Of a stretch of 64,000 bases of DNA, positions 20,119 to 27,993 are shown piece by piece; position 1 is the stretch's first letter; every line of letters begins with the position of its first letter. Below the pieces are notes generated by a model, which saw only the letters and a program-made list of their open reading frames with translations, was not told the DNA's origin and searched no databases. The position numbers and the translations under genes were made by a program. Source of the DNA: Curtobacterium flaccumfaciens (GTDB lineage: Bacteria > Actinomycetota > Actinomycetes > Actinomycetales > Microbacteriaceae). The DNA is taken from positions 558,001 to 622,000 of the forward strand of contig NZ_JABMCF010000040.1 of NCBI RefSeq assembly GCF_013359815.1, given 5' to 3'.

Positions 20119-22443
20119 ATGACGGACACCCGCGAAGAGCCGTCCGCGCCGAGCCGCCCGGGTTCCGCCCCGCGGCCCTCGAGCCCGATCGGTCCGAACA
20201 CCACCGGCAACCTCGGTTCCCTCCGCTCGCTGCTGCCGCGCCTGTTCTCGCGCGCCCAGCCGGCCGGCGCCGTGGACACACTGATCCGCACGGTCCGCTC
20301 GCACCACCCCAAGGCCGACGTGACGCTCATCGAGCGGGCGTACTCGGTCGCCGAGCGTGCGCACGACGGGCAGAAGCGCAAGTCCGGTGAGCCGTACATC
20401 ACGCACCCCGTCGCGGTCGCGCAGATCCTGGCCGACCTCGGCATCGGCACGATCACCATCGCGGCCGCCCTCCTGCACGACACGGTGGAGGACACCGACT
20501 ACCAGCTCGACCAGCTGCGGGCCGACTTCGGCGACGAGATCGCGATGCTCGTCGACGGCGTCACCAAGCTCGACAAGGTCAAGTACGGCGACAGCGCCCA
20601 GGCCGAGACCGTCCGCAAGATGGTCATCGCCATGTCGAAGGACATCCGCGTCCTCGTCATCAAGCTCGCCGACCGCCTGCACAACGCCCGCACGTGGGGC
20701 TTCGTCGAGTCGACCTCCGCCACACGCAAGGCGAAGGAGACGCTCGAGATCTACGCGCCGCTCGCGCACCGGCTCGGCATCCAGATGATCAAGCTCGAGC
20801 TCGAGGACCTGTCGTTCGCGGTCCTGCACCCGAAGCTCTACGTCGAGATCGACAGCCTGGTCAAGGAACGCCAGCCGAAGCGCGAGCAGTTCGTCCAGAA
20901 CGTCATCGGGACCCTGAAGAAGGACCTGAAGGCCGCCAAGGTCCGTGGCGACGTCATGGGCCGGCCGAAGCAGTACTACTCGATCTACCAGAAGATGATC
21001 GTGCGGGGTCGCGAGTTCGACGAGATCTACGACCTCGTCGGCATCCGTGTGCTCGTGCCGACCGTGCGCGACTGCTACGCCATGCTCGGATCGGTGCACG
21101 CCCGTTGGACCCCGCTGCCCGGTCGCTTCAAGGACTACATCGCGACCCCCAAGTTCAACCTGTACCAGTCGCTGCACACCACGGTGCTCGGACCGCAGGG
21201 TCGTGCGGTCGAGATCCAGATCCGCACGCACGAGATGCACCAGCGCGCCGAGTTCGGTGTCGCCGCCCACTGGAAGTACAAGCAGCGCGCTGCCGGCCGT
21301 GACGCCGGTACCTCGTCGACCACAGACGACCAGGACATGGCGTGGCTCGCCCACATCACCGACTGGCAGGCCGAGACCAGCGACCCGGGCGAGTTCCTCG
21401 ACTCCCTGCGCTACGAGATCGGCGCCAAGGAGACCTACGTCTTCACGCCGCAGGGCAAGGTCATCGGGCTCCCCGCCGGTGCCACCCCGGTCGACTTCGC
21501 CTACGCCGTGCACACCGAGATCGGCCACCGCACGATGGGTGCGAAGGTCAACGGCCGCCTGGTGCCGCTCGAGAGCCAGCTGTCCAGTGGCGATGTCGTC
21601 GAGATCTTCACGTCGAAGAACCCCGACTCCGGCCCCTCGCAGGACTGGCTGCAGTTCGTCCGCAGCCCGCGCGCGCGCAACAAGATCAAGCAGTGGTTCA
21701 CCAAGGAGCGCCGCGAAGAGGCGATCGAGCAGGGTCGCGACGCCATCGCCCGGGCGATGCGCAAGCAGAACCTGCCGCTCCAGCGCATCATGAGCCAGGA
21801 CAGCATCGCCGAGGTCGCCTCGTCGATGCGGTACGAGGACGTCTCCGCGCTGTACGCCGCCATCGGCGAGGGCCACGTCTCGACGCAGTCGGTGATCGAG
21901 AAGGTCCTCGGAAACGTCCAGACCGAGACCGAGACCGACGAACCCGAACTCGCGTTCCCGCGCCAGGTCACCAGTCGCCAGCTGCGCACGAGCGACAGCG
22001 GCGTGCTGGTCCGCGGTGCGCCCGACATCCTCGTGAAGCTCGCGAAGTGCTGCACGCCGGTGCCGGGCGACCAGATCGTGGGCTTCATCACCCGCGGCCA
22101 GGGCGTCTCGGTGCACCAGTCGTCGTGCACGAACGTCAAGTCGCTCATGAACGAGCCCGACCGGATGATCGAGGTCGAGTGGGCCCCGTCGTCGAAGTCG
22201 GTGTTCCTGGTGCAGATCCAGATCGAGGCCCTCGATCGGTCGGGCCTGCTCAGCGACGTCACCCGGGTGCTGACGGACCACCACGTGAACATACTGTCCG
22301 CGACGGTTTCGACCTCGTCCGACCGTCTCGCGCTGAGCCGGTTCGTGTTCGAGATGGGCGACACCATCCACCTCGACCGCGTTCTCAACGCGGTGCGACG
22401 CATCGACGCCGTCTACGACGTCTACCGCGTCAGCGCCGGCTAG
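20119..22443 (+). CDS. rel: Bifunctional (p)ppGpp synthetase/hydrolase
   Basis: 774 residues, ATG 20119 behind GGGAGG. RSH enzymes make and break the stringent-response alarmones. In order: HD hydrolase domain with LLHDTVEDT (about 117-125), synthetase domain (REFDEIYDLVGIRVLV and RFKDYIATPKFNLYQSLHTTV), TGS domain (ETYVFTPQGKVIGLPAGATPVDFAY), the helical and zinc-finger-like part with CCTPVPGDQIVGFITRG, and a C-terminal ACT domain. Both catalytic halves look intact, as expected for the single long RSH of actinobacteria. Confidence 0.97.
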   Translation: MTDTREEPSAPSRPGSAPRPSSPIGPNTTGNLGSLRSLLPRLFSRAQPAGAVDTLIRTVRSHHPKADVTLIERAYSVAERAHDGQKRKSGEPYITHPVAVAQILADLGIGTITIAAALLHDTVEDTDYQLDQLRADFGDEIAMLVDGVTKLDKVKYGDSAQAETVRKMVIAMSKDIRVLVIKLADRLHNARTWGFVESTSATRKAKETLEIYAPLAHRLGIQMIKLELEDLSFAVLHPKLYVEIDSLVKERQPKREQFVQNVIGTLKKDLKAAKVRGDVMGRPKQYYSIYQKMIVRGREFDEIYDLVGIRVLVPTVRDCYAMLGSVHARWTPLPGRFKDYIATPKFNLYQSLHTTVLGPQGRAVEIQIRTHEMHQRAEFGVAAHWKYKQRAAGRDAGTSSTTDDQDMAWLAHITDWQAETSDPGEFLDSLRYEIGAKETYVFTPQGKVIGLPAGATPVDFAYAVHTEIGHRTMGAKVNGRLVPLESQLSSGDVVEIFTSKNPDSGPSQDWLQFVRSPRARNKIKQWFTKERREEAIEQGRDAIARAMRKQNLPLQRIMSQDSIAEVASSMRYEDVSALYAAIGEGHVSTQSVIEKVLGNVQTETETDEPELAFPRQVTSRQLRTSDSGVLVRGAPDILVKLAKCCTPVPGDQIVGFITRGQGVSVHQSSCTNVKSLMNEPDRMIEVEWAPSSKSVFLVQIQIEALDRSGLLSDVTRVLTDHHVNILSATVSTSSDRLALSRFVFEMGDTIHLDRVLNAVRRIDAVYDVYRVSAG

Positions 22444-22471
22444 GACGGCAGCGCCCCGCGCGGCCCGTCCG

Positions 22472-22561
22472 CCGACCGGTCACGACTCGTCGGCTGCGGC
22501 CCTGCCAACCGACGGTTCATGACCACTCGGCGGACGTGAACGGGGTGTTCTGACCGCCCGC
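22472..22561. repeat. Type B repeat module, copy 1
   Basis: The 90-bp module is about 91 percent identical to 22645-22734. Its first 59 bases form an imperfect 22-bp inverted repeat (22472-22493 with 22509-22530, 15-base loop). Both arms carry a GGTCACGA or TCATGACC core. It lies in the 313-bp gap between the convergent rel and AbiEi-like genes, with no gene inside. Confidence 0.75.
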
Positions 22562-22573
22562 ACGCGCCGGACC

Positions 22574-22607
22574 GGGAGGCCCGTGGCGGCCCCGCCCCGC
22601 GCCTCCC
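22574..22607. repeat. Type A palindromic repeat
   Basis: GGGAGGCCCGTGGCGG is followed by an imperfect inverse ending in GCGCCTCCC. It sits between the two type B modules. Confidence 0.65.
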
Positions 22608-22644
22608 GCCCGCCGACCGGTCACGGACCGTCGCACGGGCACCG

Positions 22645-22734
22645 CCGAGCGGTCACGAGCTGTCGCCTGCGGCCCCGCCAACCGACGGTTCATGACCACT
22701 CGGCGGACGTGAGCGGGGTGTTGTGACCGCCCGC
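22645..22734. repeat. Type B repeat module, copy 2
   Basis: The second 90-bp copy, with 8 differences from copy 1. The right arm CCGACGGTTCATGACC is unchanged; most differences fall in the left arm. A further left-arm-like piece (CCGACCGGTCACGG) lies at 22613-22626. The 3' end of the AbiEi-like gene follows at 22757. Confidence 0.75.
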
Positions 22735-22756
22735 GCCCATACCCCGCGCGCGACCC

Positions 22757-23335
22757 CTACCGGACAGCACCCCCAGCCACGCCCTGCAGCCCCCGCAACC
22801 GCCGCTCGGCCTGCCGCACCATGGGGATCGTCCCGAGGGACCTCAGGCGCGCCCGCAGCTCGGCAGCGGTGACCGCCTCGATCGCGAGCAGCCCGCGCAC
22901 GGCCGTCGCCTCGGCCTCCCCGAACGCACCGGCCGTCGGCCCCGGCGTCCGGAGCAGGTCGACCGCGGTCCGCGCAGGCACCGTGACCCGCAGCCGCGAG
23001 CGCTCGACGGTGTCGTCGACGTCGATCCGGACCTCCCGCAGGCGGACGTCCGGCCCGACGTGGACGCGGATCTGCGGCGGGATGCAGGCCTCGAGCGGCA
23101 CCGGCGGCCGCGACACCGCACCCCAGATCCACGCGGCGGTCAGGGTGCAGGCGATCAGGCGCGCGTCCCGCAGGACCCAGGCGGCAGCGGCGGCGCGCAA
23201 CGACGGCGTCTGCGGCTCAGCGGGGGAGGCCCAGCAGGGACCGACGGCGACCAGCTCACCGGCCAGGACCGCTGCACGCAGCTCGGGTTCCGGCCAGTCG
23301 TCACTGGTCAGCAGTCGCGGGCGGGGCACCCGCAC
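22757..23335 (-). CDS. AbiEi-like (type IV antitoxin C-terminal) protein
   Basis: 192 residues. The likely start is GTG 23335, with GGCAGGAT just before it; GTG 23329 is possible. The pattern, LRAAVLAGELVAVGPC, then ARLIACTLTAAWIWGA, a basic-acidic strand set with VHVGPDVRLREVRI, and VTVPARTAVDLLR, is that of the AbiEi antitoxin C-terminal family, which is abundant in Actinobacteria. The N-terminal winged helix is short or missing, and no AbiEii nucleotidyltransferase toxin lies nearby. A true antitoxin role is unproven; these are often orphans. It is flanked by type A and B repeats on both sides. Confidence 0.55.
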   Translation of the reverse strand: MRVPRPRLLTSDDWPEPELRAAVLAGELVAVGPCWASPAEPQTPSLRAAAAAWVLRDARLIACTLTAAWIWGAVSRPPVPLEACIPPQIRVHVGPDVRLREVRIDVDDTVERSRLRVTVPARTAVDLLRTPGPTAGAFGEAEATAVRGLLAIEAVTAAELRARLRSLGTIPMVRQAERRLRGLQGVAGGAVR

Positions 23336-23388
23336 ATCCTGCCCGACCTGCGGCCGCGACCGACAGGCCTGTGGACAAGCCACCGCCC

Positions 23389-23430
23389 GGCCGGGAGGCC
23401 CGTGGCGGGCCCGCACCGCGCCTCCAGGCC
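23389..23430. repeat. Type A palindromic repeat
   Basis: GGCCGGGAGGCCCGTGGCGG with imperfect inverse CGCGCCTCCAGGCC, in the 190-bp gap between the AbiEi-like gene and the ROK kinase. Confidence 0.6.
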
Positions 23431-23525
23431 GTCGCCGGTCACGTCCACGGCGTTGGCCGCGTCGACGACGCGACCAGCCGACGGCCGCGCGCCGGATCGG
23501 ACGCGGCCGGGCGCGACGCGCGCGC

Positions 23526-24479
23526 TCAGCGCAGGACGTCGGCGCGGTGCACGAGCGCCGCGGCACCGATGAGCGGACCGTCCTGGGACAACCCGGTCGG
23601 CACGATCTGCACCTTCGTGACGAAGCCGAACTCGACACGCTCCGCCACGGCCTGCCGGGCGTACTCGAACAGGTCCGGCGTGACGTGTGAGAACCCGCCG
23701 CCGATGGCGACGATCTCGAGGTCCACCAGGCTCGTGGCGGCGGCGATGGCCTGCCCGAGGGCACGGCCGCTCCGCTTGATCGCTGCGACGGCGGTCTCGT
23801 CGCCGGCGGCGTACGCGGCCGAGAGCTCCTCGCCGGTCGTGCCCGCGAAGCCCTGACGACGTGCCCAGGCCACGGTCTTCGGGCCGCTGGCGATCGCCTC
23901 GAGGCAACCGGTGCCGCCGCAGGCGCAGGGGTCGTCGTAGCCGCCGCACTCGACGTGGCCGATGTGGCCGGCGTTGCCCGTCGGTCCGCTGACGGTACGA
24001 CCGTGCAGGATCAGCCCACCGCCGACACCCGTGGAGACGATCATGCCCATGACGTGCTCGTAGCCCTGGGCCGCGCCGACCCAGTGCTCGGCGAGGGTGA
24101 TCGCCAGGCCGTCCATGCGGAGCGTCACCGGGACGTCGTCCGGCACGAGCGCCGCGATCCGGTCGCGCAGCGGGTGGCCACGCCAGACCGGCATGTTGAG
24201 CGGGGAGACGAGGCCGTGCTCCTCGTCGACCGGGCCGGCGGAGCCGACGCCGACGCCGACGAGCGTCGCGTCGGCCGGAAGCGCGCCGAGCGCGGCCGTG
24301 ACGACCTCGTCGACGGCGGCCTGCAGCTCGTCCGAGGTGCGCTGCGGCCCGGTGGGGCTGCGGAACCGGGTCGCCGGCAGCACGACGCCCTGGTCGGTGA
24401 CGAGCGCGGCCTCGACCTTCGTGCCGCCGAGGTCGACGGCCAGGGCGAGGGCGGGGGACTGGGGTGCGGTGCTGGACAT
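23526..24479 (-). CDS. ROK-family sugar kinase
   Basis: 317 residues, ATG 24479 with GGAG 8 bases upstream. ROK kinases phosphorylate hexoses such as glucose or N-acetylated sugars. The ATP site LAVDLGGTKVEAALV (about 12-26) is at the start, with no N-terminal helix-turn-helix, so it is an enzyme rather than a repressor. The zinc motif and ROK signature are intact (GHIGHVECGG, then CACGGTGCLEAIASG), with the catalytic Asp in LRMDGLAITLAEHW. It is upstream of nothing on its own strand except the AbiEi-like gene. Substrate not identifiable. Confidence 0.9.
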   Translation of the reverse strand: MSSTAPQSPALALAVDLGGTKVEAALVTDQGVVLPATRFRSPTGPQRTSDELQAAVDEVVTAALGALPADATLVGVGVGSAGPVDEEHGLVSPLNMPVWRGHPLRDRIAALVPDDVPVTLRMDGLAITLAEHWVGAAQGYEHVMGMIVSTGVGGGLILHGRTVSGPTGNAGHIGHVECGGYDDPCACGGTGCLEAIASGPKTVAWARRQGFAGTTGEELSAAYAAGDETAVAAIKRSGRALGQAIAAATSLVDLEIVAIGGGFSHVTPDLFEYARQAVAERVEFGFVTKVQIVPTGLSQDGPLIGAAALVHRADVLR

Positions 24480-24625
24480 GCGCGCTCCGATGCGGCGGTC
24501 TGGAGGCACGGTGCGGGTCGCCGACGCGTCGTCGCGTCCGGTGGGCACCGGCCTGGTCGTGGTGGGTCGTGCTGGGTGCGTGGGCTGAGTCGGGTGGGCT
24601 CAGCGCCGTGGGTCAGCCCCGTGGG

Positions 24626-25357
24626 TCAGTAGGACGTCGTGTCGTCGCCGAGCGCCGACGCGGCGCCCGTCTCGGCGCGGTGCGCGACCTCGTCGAGGAT
24701 GCGGGCCGAGGCGCTCGTGCCGATGCGGTCGGCACCCGCCTCGACCATCTCGAGCAGGGTGTCGAGGCCGCGGACGCCGCCGGAAGCCTTCACGCCGGTG
24801 TCGGCGCCGACCGTGCGGCGCATGAGGGCGATGTGCTCGGCCGTCGCGCCACCGCCGGCGAACCCGGTCGAGGTCTTCACGAAGGCGGCGCCGGCGGTCT
24901 GTGCCGCACGCGAGGCCGCGACGATCTCGTCGTCGGTCAGGAACGCGGTCTCGAGGATCACCTTGACGACGGTGTCGCCGGCGGCGTCGACGACCGCGCG
25001 GACGTCCTGCTCGACGCGCTGCCAGTCACCCGACTTCGCGGCGCCGATGTTCTGCACCATGTCGAGCTCGAACGCGCCGTCGGCCAGGGCCTGCAGCGAC
25101 TCGGCGACCTTCGCCGCGGTGGACGTGGTGCCGTGCGGGAAGCCGATCACGGTTCCGACGCCGACGCCGGTGCCCGTGAGGCGCTCGACGGCGTGGGCGA
25201 CGTCGCTCGGACGGACGCAGACGCTGAAGACGCGGTGGGCGGCGGCTTCGTCGAGCTGGGCGTCGACGTCCGCGCGGGTGAGTTCGGGCTTCAGGATCGC
25301 GTGGTCGATTAGGCCACGGACGGCATCGACGGTGACGGGGAAGGCTGCGTTGTCCAC
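24626..25357 (-). CDS. deoC: Deoxyribose-phosphate aldolase
   Basis: 243 residues, GTG 25357. It splits 2-deoxyribose 5-phosphate into acetaldehyde and glyceraldehyde 3-phosphate in deoxynucleoside breakdown. The family pattern is complete: IDHAILKPELTRADV, VCVRPSDVAHA, GTVIGFPHGTT, the Lys of VVKVILETAFL, the Schiff-base Lys in AAFVKTSTGFAGGGAT, and VKASGGVRGL. The 146-bp gap to the ROK gene is rich in GTGGGTC-type short repeats. Confidence 0.95.
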   Translation of the reverse strand: MDNAAFPVTVDAVRGLIDHAILKPELTRADVDAQLDEAAAHRVFSVCVRPSDVAHAVERLTGTGVGVGTVIGFPHGTTSTAAKVAESLQALADGAFELDMVQNIGAAKSGDWQRVEQDVRAVVDAAGDTVVKVILETAFLTDDEIVAASRAAQTAGAAFVKTSTGFAGGGATAEHIALMRRTVGADTGVKASGGVRGLDTLLEMVEAGADRIGTSASARILDEVAHRAETGAASALGDDTTSY

Positions 25358-25387
25358 CCGGCAAGCCTACCCGTCAGGCGTGCCGCG

Positions 25388-25393
25388 TAGCGT
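25388..25393 (+). promoter_or_regulatory. -10 box of the SDR-DUF2867 gene, leaderless type
   Basis: TAGCGT, 7 bases before ATG 25401 with no ribosome site. Confidence 0.5.
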
Positions 25394-25400
25394 GCAGGGC

Positions 25401-26933
25401 ATGCAGGTCCTCGTCACCGGCGCCACCGGGTACATCGGTGGTCGTCTCGTCCCTCGTCTCCTCGAAGCCGGCCACTCCGTCCGGGTGTTCGTGCGCAACC
25501 CCCGGAAGCTCCAGGACGTCCCGTGGAGCAGTGAGGTCGACGTCGCGGAGGGCGACCTCCAGGACGCCGAGGCGGTGCGCGCCGCCGTCGACGGGATCGA
25601 GGCGGTCTACTACCTCGCCCACGCGATGGGCGCCGACGGCGACTTCGAGTCGGCCGAGCGCGAAGCAGCGGAGACCATGGCGCGCGAGGCGAAGGCGGCC
25701 GGCGTCAGCCGGTTCGTCTACCTGGGCGGGCTGCACCCCGACGGCGAGCTGTCGAAGCACCTCCGCAGCCGCAAGGAGGTGGGGGAGATCCTCCTCGGCT
25801 CGGGCGTGCCGACGGTGGCGTACCAGGCCGGGGTCGTGATCGGCTCGGGCAGCACCTCGTTCGAGATGATCCGGCACCTGACCGACGTCCTGCCGTGGAT
25901 GCCCGCGCCGCGCTGGGTCCGCAACCACATCCAGCCGATCGCGGTCCGCGACGTCCTGTACTACCTGGTGGCCGCGCTCGACGTCCCCGCCGACGTCAAC
26001 CGCACCTTCGACATCGGCGGCCCCGACGTCCTGCGGTACGGCCAGATGCTGAACGGCTACGCGGTCGAGGCGAAGCTGCCCCAGCGCCCGATCACGGTCC
26101 TGCCGGTGCTCACCCCGCGCCTCGCCGCACACTGGTTCAACGCCGTCACCCCGATCCCGCGCAAGCTCGCGACGCCGATCATCGAGTCGCTGCAGTTCGA
26201 GTGCGTGCAGCGCGAGCACGACATCGACGACGTCGTGCCGCAGCCCGAGGGCGGGCTCACGTCGTACCGTCGAGCCGTCCGCCTCGCGCTCAACAAGATG
26301 CGCAGCGGTCAGGTCCAGACGAGCTGGCGCAGCGCGACGCTCTCGAGCGCCTCGGCCGACCCGATGCCGAACGACCCCGACTGGGCCGGGCACACGGTCT
26401 ACGTCGACGACCGGAAGCGGCACTCCAGTGCCTCCGCCGAGGACGTCTGGCGCGTCGTCGAGTCGATCGGCGGCGACAACGGCTGGTACTCGTTCCCACT
26501 CGCCTGGGTCGCCCGCGGCTGGATGGACAAGATCGCCGGCGGTGTCGGCCTGAACCGCGGCCGGCGTGACCAGCAGCGCCTGGAGCAGGGCGACGCGCTC
26601 GACTGGTGGCGCGTCGAACGACTCGAGCGCGGCCGGTACCTGCGACTCCGCGCCGAGTTCAAGTCGCCCGGTCGTGCCTGGCTCGAGATGACCGTCACAC
26701 CGAACCCCGACGGCGGCAGCGACTACCACCAGCGGGCCATCTACTTCCCGCAGGGCCTGGCCGGGCGGCTGTACTGGTACGGCATCCTGCCGTTCCACGG
26801 CGTCATCTTCCCCGGTATGGTCGAGCGCATCACCGCCGCCGCCGAGCGGGAGTCCGACCACACCGAGTCCACGCAGCGCAACCGGACGCAGCAGACCGGG
26901 ACCCCCGAGCCGGCGCACGAGGAGGCAGCATGA
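25401..26933 (+). CDS. SDR oxidoreductase with C-terminal DUF2867 domain
   Basis: 510 residues, ATG 25401. The N-terminal 320 residues are an atypical extended SDR: dinucleotide motif VLVTGATGYIGGRLV, RNPRKLQDVPW and YLGGLHPDGELSKHLRSR. Residues from about 340 form a DUF2867 domain (VDDRKRHSSASAEDVWRVVESIGGDNG written across its start, then the conserved Trp/Gly-rich LPFHGVIFPGMVERI end). This fusion is common in actinobacteria and plants-type chloroplast relatives, but the substrate is not established. The gene is the first of a coupled three-gene unit; its stop overlaps the next ATG. Confidence 0.85.
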   Translation: MQVLVTGATGYIGGRLVPRLLEAGHSVRVFVRNPRKLQDVPWSSEVDVAEGDLQDAEAVRAAVDGIEAVYYLAHAMGADGDFESAEREAAETMAREAKAAGVSRFVYLGGLHPDGELSKHLRSRKEVGEILLGSGVPTVAYQAGVVIGSGSTSFEMIRHLTDVLPWMPAPRWVRNHIQPIAVRDVLYYLVAALDVPADVNRTFDIGGPDVLRYGQMLNGYAVEAKLPQRPITVLPVLTPRLAAHWFNAVTPIPRKLATPIIESLQFECVQREHDIDDVVPQPEGGLTSYRRAVRLALNKMRSGQVQTSWRSATLSSASADPMPNDPDWAGHTVYVDDRKRHSSASAEDVWRVVESIGGDNGWYSFPLAWVARGWMDKIAGGVGLNRGRRDQQRLEQGDALDWWRVERLERGRYLRLRAEFKSPGRAWLEMTVTPNPDGGSDYHQRAIYFPQGLAGRLYWYGILPFHGVIFPGMVERITAAAERESDHTESTQRNRTQQTGTPEPAHEEAA

Positions 26934-27514
26934 CCGACGACCGCAGCCCCGTCCTCTTCCTGGGGGACAGCATCACCGAACAGGGCGACTGGGACACCTG
27001 GCTCCCCGACGAGCACACGCTGAACCAGGGCATCGGTGGCGACACGACCGACGGTGTACTGACGCGCCTCGACGCCGTCGTCGCCGAACAGCCCGAGGTG
27101 ATCGTGCTGCTCATCGGCACGAACGACTTCGGCAACCACCGCGCCAGCGCCGAGCACGTGGTCCGCAACGTCGAGACCATCCTGGTCACGCTCCGCCGCG
27201 AGCTGCCGGGCGTGCGCCTGCTGCTCGTGTCGATCCTGCCCCGGCAAGCCGAGTACGCCACGAAGATCGAGCAGGCCAACCGGCACCTCCGGCAGTTCGT
27301 CGCCACGTGCCACGCGCAGTACCTCGACGCCTGGCCCGCCCTGGCCGACGGCGACCACCTGGACGCCCGCTTCACCGAGGACGGCCTGCACCTGACCGAA
27401 GACGGCTACCGTGCGCTGGTCGGCGAGCTGGTGCCGGCGCTCGAGCGCGTCCGCGACCTGCCGCCGATGTCGCGATCGATCCAGGCGATCGACCTCGACG
27501 GCTCCGCGGACTGA
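26930..27514 (+). CDS. SGNH/GDSL-type hydrolase
   Basis: 194 residues, ATG 26930 overlapping the upstream stop (ATGA). All four SGNH blocks are present: nucleophile Ser in LFLGDSITEQG, Gly in NQGIGGDTTDG, Asn in LIGTNDFGNH, and Asp-x-x-His in EDGLHLTEDGY. The catalytic form is therefore complete. There is no signal peptide, so it acts in the cytoplasm, probably as an esterase or acyl-hydrolase on an unknown substrate. Confidence 0.9.
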   Translation: MTDDRSPVLFLGDSITEQGDWDTWLPDEHTLNQGIGGDTTDGVLTRLDAVVAEQPEVIVLLIGTNDFGNHRASAEHVVRNVETILVTLRRELPGVRLLLVSILPRQAEYATKIEQANRHLRQFVATCHAQYLDAWPALADGDHLDARFTEDGLHLTEDGYRALVGELVPALERVRDLPPMSRSIQAIDLDGSAD

Positions 27515-27945
27515 TGGCCGCACGCAAGGGGCGGCCCCCGGTGGGGTCGTCCCAGCACGGCGTGCCCGCAGGGTCCCCGCGACCCGCAGCCACCGCACCG
27601 GCCAGCGGTACGCGTGCCACGCCGCCCTTCACCCGGCCCGCGCTGGCGCCGTCGATGATCGCGGCGATCGTGCTGCTGGCCTGTGTCGCCATCGTCGACT
27701 CGTCGGGCTTCGTCTTCGCCCGCTGGGGCGTCACGGTGCTCGCGTTGATCGTGCTCGTCTTCAGCGTGCGCGGGAAGGTCTGGTGGGCCGCCCTGCTGAT
27801 GGCCGCCGTCGCCGTCTGCTGGAACCCGCTCGTCACGGTGCCGATCCCCGGACAGGTGTGGGCGGCACTGCAGCTGGTGGCCGCCGCGCTGTTCATCGTG
27901 GTGGGCATCGTGGTCAAGGTGCCCCGCGAGTCGGACGGACGGTAG
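27514..27945 (+). CDS. Small membrane protein (DUF6804-like)
   Basis: 143 residues, ATG 27514 in the stop codon of the hydrolase gene. The first 45 residues are polar, Pro/Ala-rich. Three to four hydrophobic segments follow (from APSMIAAIVLLACVAIV to VAAALFIVVGIVV) with a WNPLVTVPIP loop before the last, a pattern resembling DUF6804. Function unknown. It ends the three-gene unit; a new promoter overlaps its stop. Confidence 0.6.
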   Translation: MAARKGRPPVGSSQHGVPAGSPRPAATAPASGTRATPPFTRPALAPSMIAAIVLLACVAIVDSSGFVFARWGVTVLALIVLVFSVRGKVWWAALLMAAVAVCWNPLVTVPIPGQVWAALQLVAAALFIVVGIVVKVPRESDGR

Positions 27946-27948
27946 GAT
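27943..27948 (+). promoter_or_regulatory. -10 box of the Stealth gene
   Basis: TAGGAT overlaps the previous stop codon, 45 bases before ATG 27994. Confidence 0.45.
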
Positions 27949-27993
27949 CGGCAGGTCGGGTACAGGACCCGGCCGCACACCCGAAGGGCATGG

